Source: JACQZO01 sp964512325 (lineage in GTDB: Bacteria > Patescibacteriota > Gracilibacteria > RBG-16-42-10). Taken from it: a DNA stretch of 26,087 nucleotides. The position numbers were made by a program, and so were the translations under genes. A model generated the notes under the pieces. It searched no databases. It saw only the letters and a program-made list of their open reading frames with translations, and had not been told where the DNA came from. The stretch covers positions 1-26,087 of the forward strand of contig CAZEGN010000018.1 of the NCBI GenBank assembly GCA_964512325.1, in the 5' to 3' direction. This document shows, one piece after another, positions 1 through 8,537 of this stretch (positions are counted from its first letter, which is position 1; every line of letters begins with the position of its first letter).

Positions 1-1906
<1,906 letters not shown>

Positions 1907-1916
1907 ATATACATAG

Positions 1917-1974
1917 GTTGGTGGACGAAGGTGTTCTTTTAGGACATTTTCGTCCTCTTACCTAGCCTAGGTTT
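1917..1974 (+). other. 23S-5S spacer stem-loop
   Basis: The spacer between the two rRNA genes contains a strong hairpin. GGACGAA (1923-1929) pairs with TTCGTCC (1949-1955), and an inner TGTTCT/AGGACA stem extends it. A few flanking bases (TAGG/CCTA) can lengthen the helix. It probably marks an RNA-processing site for maturation of the 23S 3' end or the 5S 5' end; this role is inferred. No tRNA gene is visible in the spacer. Confidence 0.5.
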
Positions 1975-2022
1975 AGCTAGTAACCTGGAAATAATTTACA
2001 CTTTACTATTATTTTATCTTTT

Positions 2023-2146
2023 CTGTCCTGGTGATTATGCCGGTTAAGGTCACACCTGATCCCATTTCGAACTCAGTAGTTAAGCTTAGCCGGGCTGATG
2101 GTACTGCTGGCTTTGCCTGTGGAAGAGTAGGTAGTCGCCAGGACAG
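2023..2146 (+). rRNA. rrf: 5S ribosomal RNA
   Basis: This is a 5S rRNA of about 120 nt, with the conserved core CCCATTTCGAACTCAG (2061-2076) and the 3' arm GGAAGAGTAGGTAGTCGCC. The terminal helix is formed by CTGTCCTGG (2023-2031) and CCAGGACAG (2138-2146). The pairing continues outside the gene: upstream TATTTTATCTTTT matches downstream AGGAGATAAAGTA with a few G-U pairs, as expected for an RNase III-type precursor stem. The exact ends were chosen from the terminal helix. Confidence 0.95.
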
Positions 2147-2192
2147 AGGAGATAAAGTATGGTGAAGAGTGAAATTTGAAGTTAGAATTTGA

Positions 2193-2226
2193 GAAGGCCG
2201 TTTAGCAATAGACGGTCTTTTTTTAA
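2193..2226 (+). terminator. Rho-independent terminator of the rRNA operon
   Basis: The sequence GGCCGTTT, a short loop, AGACGGTC and then a run of seven T residues forms a standard intrinsic terminator about 50 bases after the 5S gene. It closes the rRNA transcription unit. Confidence 0.8.
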
Positions 2227-2231
2227 TTCAA

Positions 2232-2380
2232 AATTCAAGATTCAAAATGAAAAGAAAGAACAAGGGCGAGAGAAAAAGAAAAGTATAAAGTCGAAGAAAT
2301 AAGGAGATCTCTCCATAGTAGTCGAGATGAAAAGAATGAGCCGCGCCACCTTTGAATTTTTCATTTTGAATCTTGAATTC
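2232..2380. repeat. Inverted pair of an 18-19 bp intergenic repeat
   Basis: CATTTTGAATCTTGAATTC at 2362-2380 occurs again exactly at 21328-21346. An 18-base part of it occurs in inverted orientation at 2232-2249. The copies lie in intergenic DNA just upstream of the glycosyltransferase and the sucrase/ferredoxin-like gene. The enclosed 110 bases hold one copy of another dispersed repeat (2305-2330) and no gene that I can see. Confidence 0.6.
2305..2330. repeat. 26-bp dispersed repeat, copy 1
   Basis: This segment matches 8351-8376 at 24 of 26 bases. Both begin AGATCTCTCCAT and end TAGTCGAGATGA. Its ends (ATCTC/GAGAT) are complementary, so it can form a small hairpin, as in REP-like intergenic elements. 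Both copies lie between genes. Confidence 0.6.
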
Positions 2381-2394
2381 CCTCTTCCTCTTCT

Positions 2395-2423
2395 TTGCTC
2401 TTTGCTCTTTGCTCTTCTATAGT
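2395..2423 (+). promoter_or_regulatory. Possible promoter of the glycosyltransferase gene in a 7-bp tandem repeat
   Basis: Three copies of TTTGCTC (2394-2414) precede TATAGT (2418-2423), a good -10 box. The TTGCTC of the first copy sits 17 bases upstream and could act as a weak -35. Transcription would begin near 2430, ahead of the ATG at 2445. This fits the internal start better than a TTG at 2373. Confidence 0.3.
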
Positions 2424-2444
2424 GTTCTCGTCTTATTTTTATTC

Positions 2445-3539
2445 ATGAAAGTTGCATTGGTTAACGATTGGCTTACATCATTTGGCGGTGAATTAAAGGT
2501 GTTATTGGCCATTGCGGATGTTTATCCTGAAGCGCCTATTTATACATCTGTTTTTGATGCCAAAAAATTGAGTGTTTTAGCAGCGCGTGATATTCGTACT
2601 ACTTATTTGCAAAAACTGCCTTTGGCTACAAAAATTCATAAGATGATGCCAATGCTTCGGCCCAAGGCATTTGAAAATATTGATTTGTCAGAGTATGACG
2701 TGGTGATTTCCTCCAGTCATGCGGAGGCGAAAGGTGTTATTACTAAGCCTAATACAGTGCATATTTGCTACTGTCATACACCTACGCGCTATTACTGGAG
2801 TGACTATCATGAATATCGTCAAAGAATGGAATTCGGGATTTTAAATCCAGTAGCGAAGTTCATGATGCCTCGTGCCATACACAAGTTGCGTATGTGGGAC
2901 TATCTGGCTGCACAGCGTGTGGATCACTTCATAGCCAATTCTCATTTTGTGGCTAGTCGTATTCAAAAGTATTATCGTCGAGAAGCTCATGTTATCTATC
3001 CACCAATTGATACAGAAGCTCATATCTATGATCCAACCATTCAACGTGAGGACTTTTACTTCGCTATGTCACGATTAATCCCCTATAAAAAAATGGATAT
3101 TCTGGTCGAAGCTGCTAATCAAGCAAAAGTGAAGCTAAAGATTGCTGGTGTTGGGCCAGAACTAAAGCGGCTCAAACAATTAGCTGGTCCCACAGTTGAA
3201 ATATTGGGTTTTGTTACTGATCAGGAAAAGATAGCGTTAATGCAGAAAGCTAAAGCATTTTTGTTTGCGGCAGAGGAGGATTTTGGTATTGTGCCGGTTG
3301 AGGCTATGGCCTGTGGTTGTCCCGTGATCGCTTATGGTCAAGGTGGTGCAGCGGAGAGTATTACTAGTGATACTGGTGTATTGGTTGCCAAGCAAACAGC
3401 CGACGCATTTGCAGCTGAATTGCGACAAATGGAAAATAGAAGTTTTGATCATCAAGCCATTCGCCAGCATGCTGAAAAGTTTTCTCTACGCCGCTTCCAA
3501 GAAGAACTGCGCACATTTGTACAAAATGTGCGGTCTTAA
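2445..3539 (+). CDS. GT4-family glycosyltransferase (GT-B fold)
   Basis: This 364-residue protein transfers a sugar from an activated donor, most likely in synthesis of surface polysaccharide or glycolipid at the cytoplasmic face of the membrane. The N-terminus (MKVALVNDWLTSFGGELKVL) is the typical start of GT4 enzymes with a glycine-rich acceptor loop. The C-terminal half holds the donor-binding signature: a GPELKRL strand, then EEDFGIVPVEAMACGCPVIA with the E-x7-E motif. The reading frame can be extended 24 codons upstream to a TTG at 2373, but that stretch is translated repeat DNA and overlaps the likely promoter, so the ATG at 2445 is preferred. It resembles WbaZ-type mannosyltransferases; donor and acceptor cannot be told from sequence. 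It stands alone between the rRNA terminator and a bidirectional terminator. Confidence 0.9.
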   Translation: MKVALVNDWLTSFGGELKVLLAIADVYPEAPIYTSVFDAKKLSVLAARDIRTTYLQKLPLATKIHKMMPMLRPKAFENIDLSEYDVVISSSHAEAKGVITKPNTVHICYCHTPTRYYWSDYHEYRQRMEFGILNPVAKFMMPRAIHKLRMWDYLAAQRVDHFIANSHFVASRIQKYYRREAHVIYPPIDTEAHIYDPTIQREDFYFAMSRLIPYKKMDILVEAANQAKVKLKIAGVGPELKRLKQLAGPTVEILGFVTDQEKIALMQKAKAFLFAAEEDFGIVPVEAMACGCPVIAYGQGGAAESITSDTGVLVAKQTADAFAAELRQMENRSFDHQAIRQHAEKFSLRRFQEELRTFVQNVRS

Positions 3540-3540
3540 G

Positions 3541-3580
3541 AAAAAAGGCTACTAGATGTATCCCATCTAGAGCCTCTTTT
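3541..3580. terminator. Bidirectional terminator between convergent genes
   Basis: GGCT-A-CTAGATG (3547-3558) pairs with CATCTAGAGCC (3564-3574), leaving one bulged base. An A-run lies on the left and a T-rich tract on the right, so it can terminate both the glycosyltransferase (+) and the hemerythrin operon (-). Confidence 0.75.
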
Positions 3581-3598
3581 CTTGGAGTAATGTTATGC

Positions 3599-4108
3599 CT
3601 ATCGGGTTTTTGCTAATCCTATACTTTGAGAAAATCTGGTCAAAAAGTTGCTAGGGGTGGGCTCATGTAAAGAAGCTTTCCATTCTTTAATCTGCATCGA
3701 AATTTCATTCTGCTTTACTTTGCTTAGTGCTCTTTCAACACGTGGAAATAGATGCTCTTCTTCTTCTTTTACATGGTGCTTGACCTGCTCTTTTAACACA
3801 ACAAGTTTCGCTTCCCATTCGTCATTATCAATATCGCCCTGAGCCAGTTCAGCCAAAAGAATATGCATCACATGATGCTCTTCAAATGATTCTAGGGTTA
3901 GAGAGTGTGTTCGTGCTAAATTCTTAATCGCTGGATAAAAGAACTTCTCTTCAGCAGCAGCATGGTTTTCTAATTCATCTTTCAACCTGGCAAAAAGGTG
4001 GTGTCGAGGCTTGTGTTTATAGACATTGAGACTTTCTAAACGACTAAAAAGTCCCTCGACTTTTCCATGGTCAGCTTTGAGTAAAGTAAAAAGATTCATA
4101 GTAGGCAT
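3599..4108 (-). CDS. Hemerythrin-like HHE-domain protein
   Basis: This 169-residue soluble four-helix protein is predicted to bind a non-haem diiron centre and so to sense, store or detoxify O2, NO or peroxide. Candidate ligands sit at family positions: H14 in the first helix, H49-x3-E53, the H78/H79/H82 cluster, and H112-x3-E116. The HHE repeats are complete; the last 30 residues are a short extra tail. The first ATG (4108) is one base from the stop of the upstream gene, so it is the distal gene of a minus-strand cluster. A second ATG three codons later (4099) is an equally possible start. The specific ligand is not deducible. Confidence 0.88.
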   Translation of the reverse strand: MPTMNLFTLLKADHGKVEGLFSRLESLNVYKHKPRHHLFARLKDELENHAAAEEKFFYPAIKNLARTHSLTLESFEEHHVMHILLAELAQGDIDNDEWEAKLVVLKEQVKHHVKEEEEHLFPRVERALSKVKQNEISMQIKEWKASLHEPTPSNFLTRFSQSIGLAKTR

Positions 4109-4109
4109 T

Positions 4110-4667
4110 TTAAGGATTATTGGGTGTATTCACACGACGAATAGTGCTCGCATTATGACTTGCCAAGATATTTTCTATTTGTTGAACATTGTCTGCTGTA
4201 CTTGGCACAGCCAGTAGCAATCCACCCGAACGAATGTGTTCTTCATAAACGCGTGCATCTTGTTCTGGTATCCCTAAACCAACTAGTGCCCCCATTAAGC
4301 CTCCCGCTAAAGCACCAGTAATAGCGCCAGAAGCAGTCACTGCAGCAGCTCCTGTTAAACCAAGAGCGGAGGCGAGTGGCCCCGCAATGAATAAAGCACC
4401 AATGCCGGGAATAGTGATGGCTCCAATGCCAACGAGTAAGCCTGCTAATCCTCCTAATACGCCACCAGTGGCAATACCACTGACAGTACCTTCAGCCACA
4501 TTGGTACTAGTAGAGCTGAGAGAGCTATTTTTTGTGGTAGTTTCCGTGTCATTATCGCGCGTAATAATTGAGATATCTTTAGTTTGAAATCCATTATTTT
4601 GAAGTGCAGCAAGAGCAGAATCAGCTTGAGAACGGGTAGGAAAAACAGCAATAACAACAGAATTCAT
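4110..4667 (-). CDS. YflT/DUF1269-like stress protein with glycine-zipper segment
   Basis: This 185-residue protein begins with a small alpha/beta module (MNSVVIAVFPTRSQADSALA...ISIITRD, residues 1-40) like that of general-stress proteins of the YflT type. A Ser/Thr-rich linker follows. A long Gly/Ala-rich hydrophobic region (about residues 62-140) with repeated GxxxG spacing suggests membrane insertion or self-association. The C-terminal module (EQDARVYEEHIRSGGLLLAVP) is typical of these proteins. The biochemical role is unknown. It lies directly before the hemerythrin gene (1-base gap), so the two are almost certainly co-transcribed, and 20 bases after the DUF360 gene. Confidence 0.75.
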   Translation of the reverse strand: MNSVVIAVFPTRSQADSALAALQNNGFQTKDISIITRDNDTETTTKNSSLSSTSTNVAEGTVSGIATGGVLGGLAGLLVGIGAITIPGIGALFIAGPLASALGLTGAAAVTASGAITGALAGGLMGALVGLGIPEQDARVYEEHIRSGGLLLAVPSTADNVQQIENILASHNASTIRRVNTPNNP

Positions 4668-4687
4668 ATGGATAAAAATTAACGATA

Positions 4688-5020
4688 CTACACTGCTTTT
4701 GCGAAAATGGTATTAATAATTGACAGGATAATCGCAAATATTATCGCTGCTAACCATCCATCAACCTGGAACCCTGGTACTAATCGAGTGGCAAGTAGGA
4801 CAACGACTGCATTAACCACTAGCGTAAAGAGTCCCAGTGTAAGAACATTTACCGGTAGTGTGAGGAGCAGCAGTAATGGGCGAATGACAGCATTGAGAAT
4901 TCCCAATACAACAGCAGCAATTAATGCTGTGCCGAAAGTATTTACTCTCACACCAGGGAGTAAATAGGAGGTAAGTACAATAGCTAAAGCAGATAATAGC
5001 CAGTTGAGTAGGATAACCAT
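4688..5020 (-). CDS. Phage holin family 4 / DUF360 (YvlD-like) membrane protein
   Basis: This 110-residue integral membrane protein has four hydrophobic segments covering most of its length, with the family motif LGILNAVIRPLLLLLTLPVN near residues 39-58 and a LVPGFQVDGWLAAI segment near 81-94. Members of this family (YvlD of Bacillus) are widespread in non-phage genomes and linked to envelope-stress regulons. The 'phage holin' name does not imply lysis. It lies in the minus-strand stress cluster between the Lmo0937-like and YflT-like genes. No phage genes are nearby. Confidence 0.88.
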   Translation of the reverse strand: MVILLNWLLSALAIVLTSYLLPGVRVNTFGTALIAAVVLGILNAVIRPLLLLLTLPVNVLTLGLFTLVVNAVVVLLATRLVPGFQVDGWLAAIIFAIILSIINTIFAKAV

Positions 5021-5067
5021 AAAATATTCTTAAGTTAAATAGATGGATTAAATAGAGAACTTAGCAG

Positions 5068-5214
5068 TTAAGTGCGGATGCCTAATAATCTAAAAATAAA
5101 CACCACAACAGCAATAACGAGAAGAAGATGGATGAGATTGCCACCAATCTGAAAGGCGGAACCGCCAAGCCATGCAAGAATAAGGAGAACAATGATCAGA
5201 TCGAGAACGCTCAT
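5068..5214 (-). CDS. Small membrane protein, Lmo0937/DUF5670-like
   Basis: The 48-residue product starts MSVLDLIIVLLILAWLGG and continues with a second hydrophobic helix (HLLLVIAVVVFIFRLLGI) before a short end at RT. Two membrane helices joined by a Gly/Asn-containing turn (QIGGN), with the G-x-L-I-H-L-L-L-V-I-A-V-V-V core, match the Lmo0937 family of about 50 residues. Such proteins are often encoded beside YtxH, DUF360 and other stress genes, which is the context here. No Shine-Dalgarno is visible before the ATG. Function unknown. Confidence 0.75.
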   Translation of the reverse strand: MSVLDLIIVLLILAWLGGSAFQIGGNLIHLLLVIAVVVFIFRLLGIRT

Positions 5215-5242
5215 AGAGTAATATTGTTAATGGTTAAATTTT

Positions 5243-5273
5243 AAAAAAGCACCTAGGCTTTCTTAGGTGCTTT
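5243..5273 (-). terminator. Terminator hairpin overlapping the end of the YtxH-like gene
   Basis: Read on the minus strand, AAAGCACCTAAG, a 4-base loop and CCTAGGTGCTTT form a stem of about 12 bp with a T-run after it (TTTTTT from 5248 down to 5243). The stop codon of the YtxH-like gene (5255-5253) is inside the 3' arm. It probably reduces transcription into the downstream genes of the cluster. Confidence 0.75.
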
Positions 5274-5720
5274 GTTGATTCGAGCTTTGACTTTGTCCCA
5301 TTCGCCCTCCAGCTTTTTGCTGATAGCTTGGACCTCTTTGTCGGCCCAGTCTTTGCCTTCAGCAATGCTGATTACCGCTTCCGCTACGATTTCACGGTAG
5401 CGCTTTTGAGTAAGCTCTGCTTTATCAGAGAGGTCGTCAATTGCAGCTAACACGCGCCCCTGAATTTCCACATAAGCCTGCTCCAAGTCATCACTAACTC
5501 GGCCAAATGTTTCAGTAAGAAACTTCTGAACACTCTCTCGAGTTTCATTAAACCCAGAGGCTATGTCCTGTGCCTTATTCCACAAGTCTTTGCGAGTCTT
5601 TTCGCCAGACTGCGGAGCAAAGACAAGCCCTATTGCAGCTCCTATTGCCGCCGCAACCGCTAGCCCAAGTGCACCGACCCCACTGTGGTTGACAGTATTG
5701 CCAGATGTGTTGTGTGACAT
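5253..5720 (-). CDS. YtxH-like general stress protein
   Basis: This 155-residue protein has an N-terminal hydrophobic Gly/Ala-rich helix (GALGLAVAAAIGAAIGLVFA, ending near residue 35). The typical YtxH junction APQSGEKTRKDLW follows, then a long charged helical region to the C-terminus (KKLEGEWDKVKARINKAPKKA). Family members are membrane-anchored, coiled-coil stress proteins of unclear mechanism. A TTG seven codons upstream (5741) could be read as a start, but the predicted promoter puts the transcription start at about 5740, so the ATG at 5720 is preferred. It is the first gene of the minus-strand cluster. Confidence 0.82.
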   Translation of the reverse strand: MSHNTSGNTVNHSGVGALGLAVAAAIGAAIGLVFAPQSGEKTRKDLWNKAQDIASGFNETRESVQKFLTETFGRVSDDLEQAYVEIQGRVLAAIDDLSDKAELTQKRYREIVAEAVISIAEGKDWADKEVQAISKKLEGEWDKVKARINKAPKKA

Positions 5721-5746
5721 GAGGTTTGTCGTTAAAGTCAACTTTT

Positions 5747-5775
5747 ACACTAGGGTAATTTTTTGTTTTTGGCAA
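5747..5775 (-). promoter_or_regulatory. Possible sigma70-type promoter for the minus-strand stress cluster
   Basis: On the minus strand TTGCCA (5775-5770) and TAGTGT (5752-5747) are 17 bases apart, in an A-rich context. The spacing is ideal and the boxes are moderate. It lies about 27 bases before the preferred ATG of the YtxH-like gene. Confidence 0.35.
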
Positions 5776-5848
5776 ATATAGCTATTTAAGAAATACTAGA
5801 AATTGTGTCAAAAATGTTGTATTAATTGCTTTTGAGAGATTACATCTT

Positions 5849-6958
5849 ATGACTGACAAGATAAGACCGGAGGCAAATTTGCGCGCAGGAGAAGATGCGA
5901 TGGTGCAGCCAGTAGCTGGTGTTATCTTTGTGGAATTACATGCAGATGAAGAAAGGACATTTTTAATTCAGCATCCTAATGGGGTGTGGGAGTTTATTGG
6001 GGGTAAAAGCAAGGCGACTCCAGATGCTCATGAAACACCTCGTAGCAATGCTTATGGTGAGGTATTAGAAGAAGTGGCACATGTTCCTACTGATTTTAAA
6101 GAGACTGACCTTGCGGCATTTAGTCATCACAGGGTAGTGCGACCAGGGAGAACAACTTTAGATATTCATCGCTTCCTTGCTGTGTCACCGTTTTTTGGAG
6201 ATGAAATTCAGTTTACTGGAGATGCAGATTGTACAGGTATGCGATATATAGATAGGTCATTGTATGAACAACTGACGGCAGGAACAATAGAAATGGAAAT
6301 GAGAGCTGAGGTTCGGGCAGATTTAGATAAGCTTTTTGCCAGTGAGAGTGCGACTGGGTCAATGCTAAATGCGGCAACTCATACGCCAATGTTTGTGAAA
6401 ACGCTTTTTATTAATGACGAAGGTACTGCTGTATTCTTGCCTTTTCATCATACGAATACTCCTGAAAAACCTATGGTAGCTATGCCAATTAGACAACATG
6501 GTTTGCCCCATCACTTGCATCATACTTTGGCAGAGCAAGCAAATAAGATAACAGAGAGTTTTGTTGACATTTCTCGGATGAGGCAGAAAAAGGTTTTTTT
6601 AGGCAGGGTTCGGTATAATGATGAAATTGCGTGGTTGAGTATGTACGTTGCTTATGAACCTGACGTGGCGGCACTATATAATGATGGCACTGCTGGTGCT
6701 GCAAAAGGCATCTGGTTCAGTGTGGATTTAAAAAATACTTATTGGGGTTTCGATGAAATAGAATCCACACGAATAGCAGGCGTTGTTCCTGCAAAGTATC
6801 AAAATGAAATAACGATAGTAATGCGTCAAATGGTCATTGACGCAAAAGTGCAGCAGCGCTACAACTTGCGCGAGTTGTTACGTCCTTTGGTCCCGCAAAG
6901 TCAAAGAGATATTAGTATAGTACTGGAACGTCCTCCTTTTGTGATAAAGGAGAAGTAG
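5849..6958 (+). CDS. Nudix-like protein with degenerate Nudix box and unknown C-terminal region
   Basis: The 369-residue product has an N-terminal region resembling a Nudix fold: a strand (VAGVIFVEL), then WEFIGGK, then E62-x7-G70-E71-V-L-E74-E75. Compared with the canonical box G-x5-E-x7-RE-U-x-EE-x-G-U, the first spacing is longer, the R is G70 and the final G is H78, so metal-dependent hydrolysis is uncertain although E71, E74 and E75 remain. Residues 120-369 match nothing I can name; they include a His-rich patch (HGLPHHLHH). The gene is monocistronic, and its last 47 bases overlap the convergent exonuclease gene. The start is the first ATG after an AT-rich leader. It could be a non-catalytic nucleotide-binding protein. 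Confidence 0.6.
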   Translation: MTDKIRPEANLRAGEDAMVQPVAGVIFVELHADEERTFLIQHPNGVWEFIGGKSKATPDAHETPRSNAYGEVLEEVAHVPTDFKETDLAAFSHHRVVRPGRTTLDIHRFLAVSPFFGDEIQFTGDADCTGMRYIDRSLYEQLTAGTIEMEMRAEVRADLDKLFASESATGSMLNAATHTPMFVKTLFINDEGTAVFLPFHHTNTPEKPMVAMPIRQHGLPHHLHHTLAEQANKITESFVDISRMRQKKVFLGRVRYNDEIAWLSMYVAYEPDVAALYNDGTAGAAKGIWFSVDLKNTYWGFDEIESTRIAGVVPAKYQNEITIVMRQMVIDAKVQQRYNLRELLRPLVPQSQRDISIVLERPPFVIKEK

Positions 6959-8294
6959 AGGGAATAAACCTGCGAATAATCTTATAATGATCTAAGTTAA
7001 ATTGGAGATCATAAGTATTTACTATCTCATTGCTTCTTTGCTCAATTACACACCATTGATTTACACAGAAAGTGTCTGTGATTTTGCCATCTTTGGAGGT
7101 TTCAGTGATGGTGATGCTTTCCTGATAAGGCCAACTTTGAAGACGTGTTCTGGCAAAGCTTTGTAGTAGTCGTGTATTATAATCTGTCGTCGACTCTTTT
7201 ATTAAGCAAGCGCCATTACATTTTTTGAGATGATATTGAAAGCAAGCACCGCTGACTTTTTGAAGGTTAAGCAATTTATGGCACAGCGTATGTTCCTGAC
7301 TAATGGCGCGTAAATAGTTTTCGGCCTGCTTTTGAGAGGTGAAAATTCCCATAATATCTTCCAATTCATCTAAGGCAATATTTTCAATGTAATTGCCAGT
7401 AATAACAAAATAGCCAGCAGTATTGAGTGATTTTTTTAATGCAAAGAGTTTTTTAGTGCGACGTAATTGGTGATTATAGAGAGGGTAAAGTTCTTTTACT
7501 AATTTGCTTTCTAAGAGTAAGGCGCCCAGTTCGCCAGCCGTAGGGATGATCTTAATATCTGCTAGATTTTGATTAATGTTAAACTCTTTAGTCTCTTTAG
7601 TGCTTTGTTGAAAATGCTGTTTTACTCGTTCTTTGATATTAATACTTTTGCCTACATAGAGAGGGGTCTTGTCTTTATCATAGAAAATATAAACACCTGC
7701 ACATTCTGGCAAGCCTTGGACAAAATAAGGTTCGATGTGCACTGGTGTTTTATGGGTATTAATTATTTGTTGCATGGCCAAGTCAATGTATGCCTGATCA
7801 AAGTGTGTTGGTAGCAGCTGTAAAAAATCCCACACGGCCTGAGCATCGGCTAGGGCACGGTGTCGATCGGTCGTGTTTATTTGAAACCGCTCGATAATAT
7901 GAGCAAGGCTGTGGCGGTGAAATTGCGGAAAGAGCTTTCTTGATAGTCGTACTGTGCATAGTGCAGAGGGGTGAAACTGCTGATTTAAGCGAGCAAACTC
8001 GGCTTGCATAAAGCCATAATCAAAGGCTGCATTATGAGCCACAAAAATACAGTCAGCTAGTATTTCTAATAGAGACTGTGCAATGTCTGCAAAGGTTGGT
8101 GCGCCTTTAACATCATGTGTAGCTATGCCGGTGATTTCAGTTATCCTGGCAGGAATTGATTCGCCCGGATTGATTAAAGTCGAGTAAGTATTGATGACTT
8201 TGTAGTTCTCAACGACGATTACTCCAACTTCAATAATGCGATCAGTACTGAAACGTAAGCCTGTTGTTTCAATGTCAACGATTGCTAAGCGCAT
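6912..8294 (-). CDS. DEDDh 3'-5' exonuclease (DnaQ-like) fused to GIY-YIG endonuclease domain
   Basis: This 460-residue protein joins two nuclease modules. Residues 1-165 are an epsilon-type proofreading exonuclease with all DEDDh residues: D7 and E9 (VDIETTG), D92 (HNAAFDYGF), H145 and D150 (HRALADAQA). Residues 197-285 are a GIY-YIG domain (GVYIF, PLYVGKS, R223, then ESKLVKELYPLYN), as in the N-terminus of UvrC/Cho. The rest holds a Cys-containing segment (KKCNGAC) as in UvrC-like proteins. Such fusions are known in many bacteria and are usually assigned to DNA repair; the exact role is not established. It is transcribed alone on the minus strand. Confidence 0.92.
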   Translation of the reverse strand: MRLAIVDIETTGLRFSTDRIIEVGVIVVENYKVINTYSTLINPGESIPARITEITGIATHDVKGAPTFADIAQSLLEILADCIFVAHNAAFDYGFMQAEFARLNQQFHPSALCTVRLSRKLFPQFHRHSLAHIIERFQINTTDRHRALADAQAVWDFLQLLPTHFDQAYIDLAMQQIINTHKTPVHIEPYFVQGLPECAGVYIFYDKDKTPLYVGKSINIKERVKQHFQQSTKETKEFNINQNLADIKIIPTAGELGALLLESKLVKELYPLYNHQLRRTKKLFALKKSLNTAGYFVITGNYIENIALDELEDIMGIFTSQKQAENYLRAISQEHTLCHKLLNLQKVSGACFQYHLKKCNGACLIKESTTDYNTRLLQSFARTRLQSWPYQESITITETSKDGKITDTFCVNQWCVIEQRSNEIVNTYDLQFNLDHYKIIRRFIPSTSPLSQKEDVPVLY

Positions 8295-8350
8295 GAGGGG
8301 AAGTTACTAATTACAAGTTACGAATTAGGAATGGATAGGTATAAGGGGCA

Positions 8351-8376
8351 AGATCTCTCCATGCTAGTCGAGATGA
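8351..8376. repeat. 26-bp dispersed repeat, copy 2
   Basis: It matches 2305-2330 with two differences (GC for AG in the middle). It sits in the divergent gap between the exonuclease gene and the flavoprotein gene. Next to it (8303-8330) is a degenerate palindromic stretch of TTAC/AATTA words. Confidence 0.6.
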
Positions 8377-8419
8377 CAGGAGGAGACAATGAAGAAAGCA
8401 CAACACGCTCTCAGCAGAA

Positions 8420-8448
8420 TCTACAATTTATCATCCATGATTTATAAT
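8420..8448 (+). promoter_or_regulatory. Possible promoter upstream of the FAD-Rieske/mscL pair
   Basis: TCTACA and TATAAT are separated by 17 bases. The -10 box is a perfect consensus and the -35 has four of six bases. It would give a leader of about 80 nt before the ATG at 8538. A second, weaker TTGTCT-17-TATGAA pair lies closer to the gene. Confidence 0.45.
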
Positions 8449-8527
8449 GCGTCTTCGTGCCTCGATCTATGTCATTGTAATTCTTGTCTCAATTCCTGCA
8501 ATGGTGTATGAAATAAAAAGGTCTTAA
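8447..8527 (+). CDS. Possible 26-residue hydrophobic peptide
   Basis: An ATG at 8447 opens a 27-codon frame coding for a peptide that begins MRLRASIYVIVILVSI and ends with a charged EIKRS. One basic N-terminus, one hydrophobic segment and a charged tail would suit a single-pass micro-protein. Against it, the ATG overlaps the TATAAT of the proposed promoter, so both cannot be right unless another promoter drives it. It could simply be a chance frame in the leader. Confidence 0.22.
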   Translation: MRLRASIYVIVILVSIPAMVYEIKRS

Positions 8528-8537
8528 CATTATTGCT

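Noticed and set aside
1907..2022. tRNA gene in the rRNA spacer
   Set aside because: No cloverleaf, no GTTCGAATC-like T-arm; the spacer folds into a simple stem-loop.
2373..2444. Upstream TTG start of the glycosyltransferase giving 24 extra residues
   Set aside because: The extra residues are hydrophobic translation of repeat DNA, overlap a likely promoter, and precede the normal GT4 N-terminus MKVALVNDWL.
4688..5020. A prophage, because of the 'phage holin' family name
   Set aside because: DUF360 proteins are ordinary membrane proteins; no endolysin, integrase or structural phage genes are in the window.
5721..5741. TTG start of the YtxH-like gene at 5741
   Set aside because: It would lie at or before the predicted transcription start; ATG at 5720 begins a normal YtxH N-terminus.
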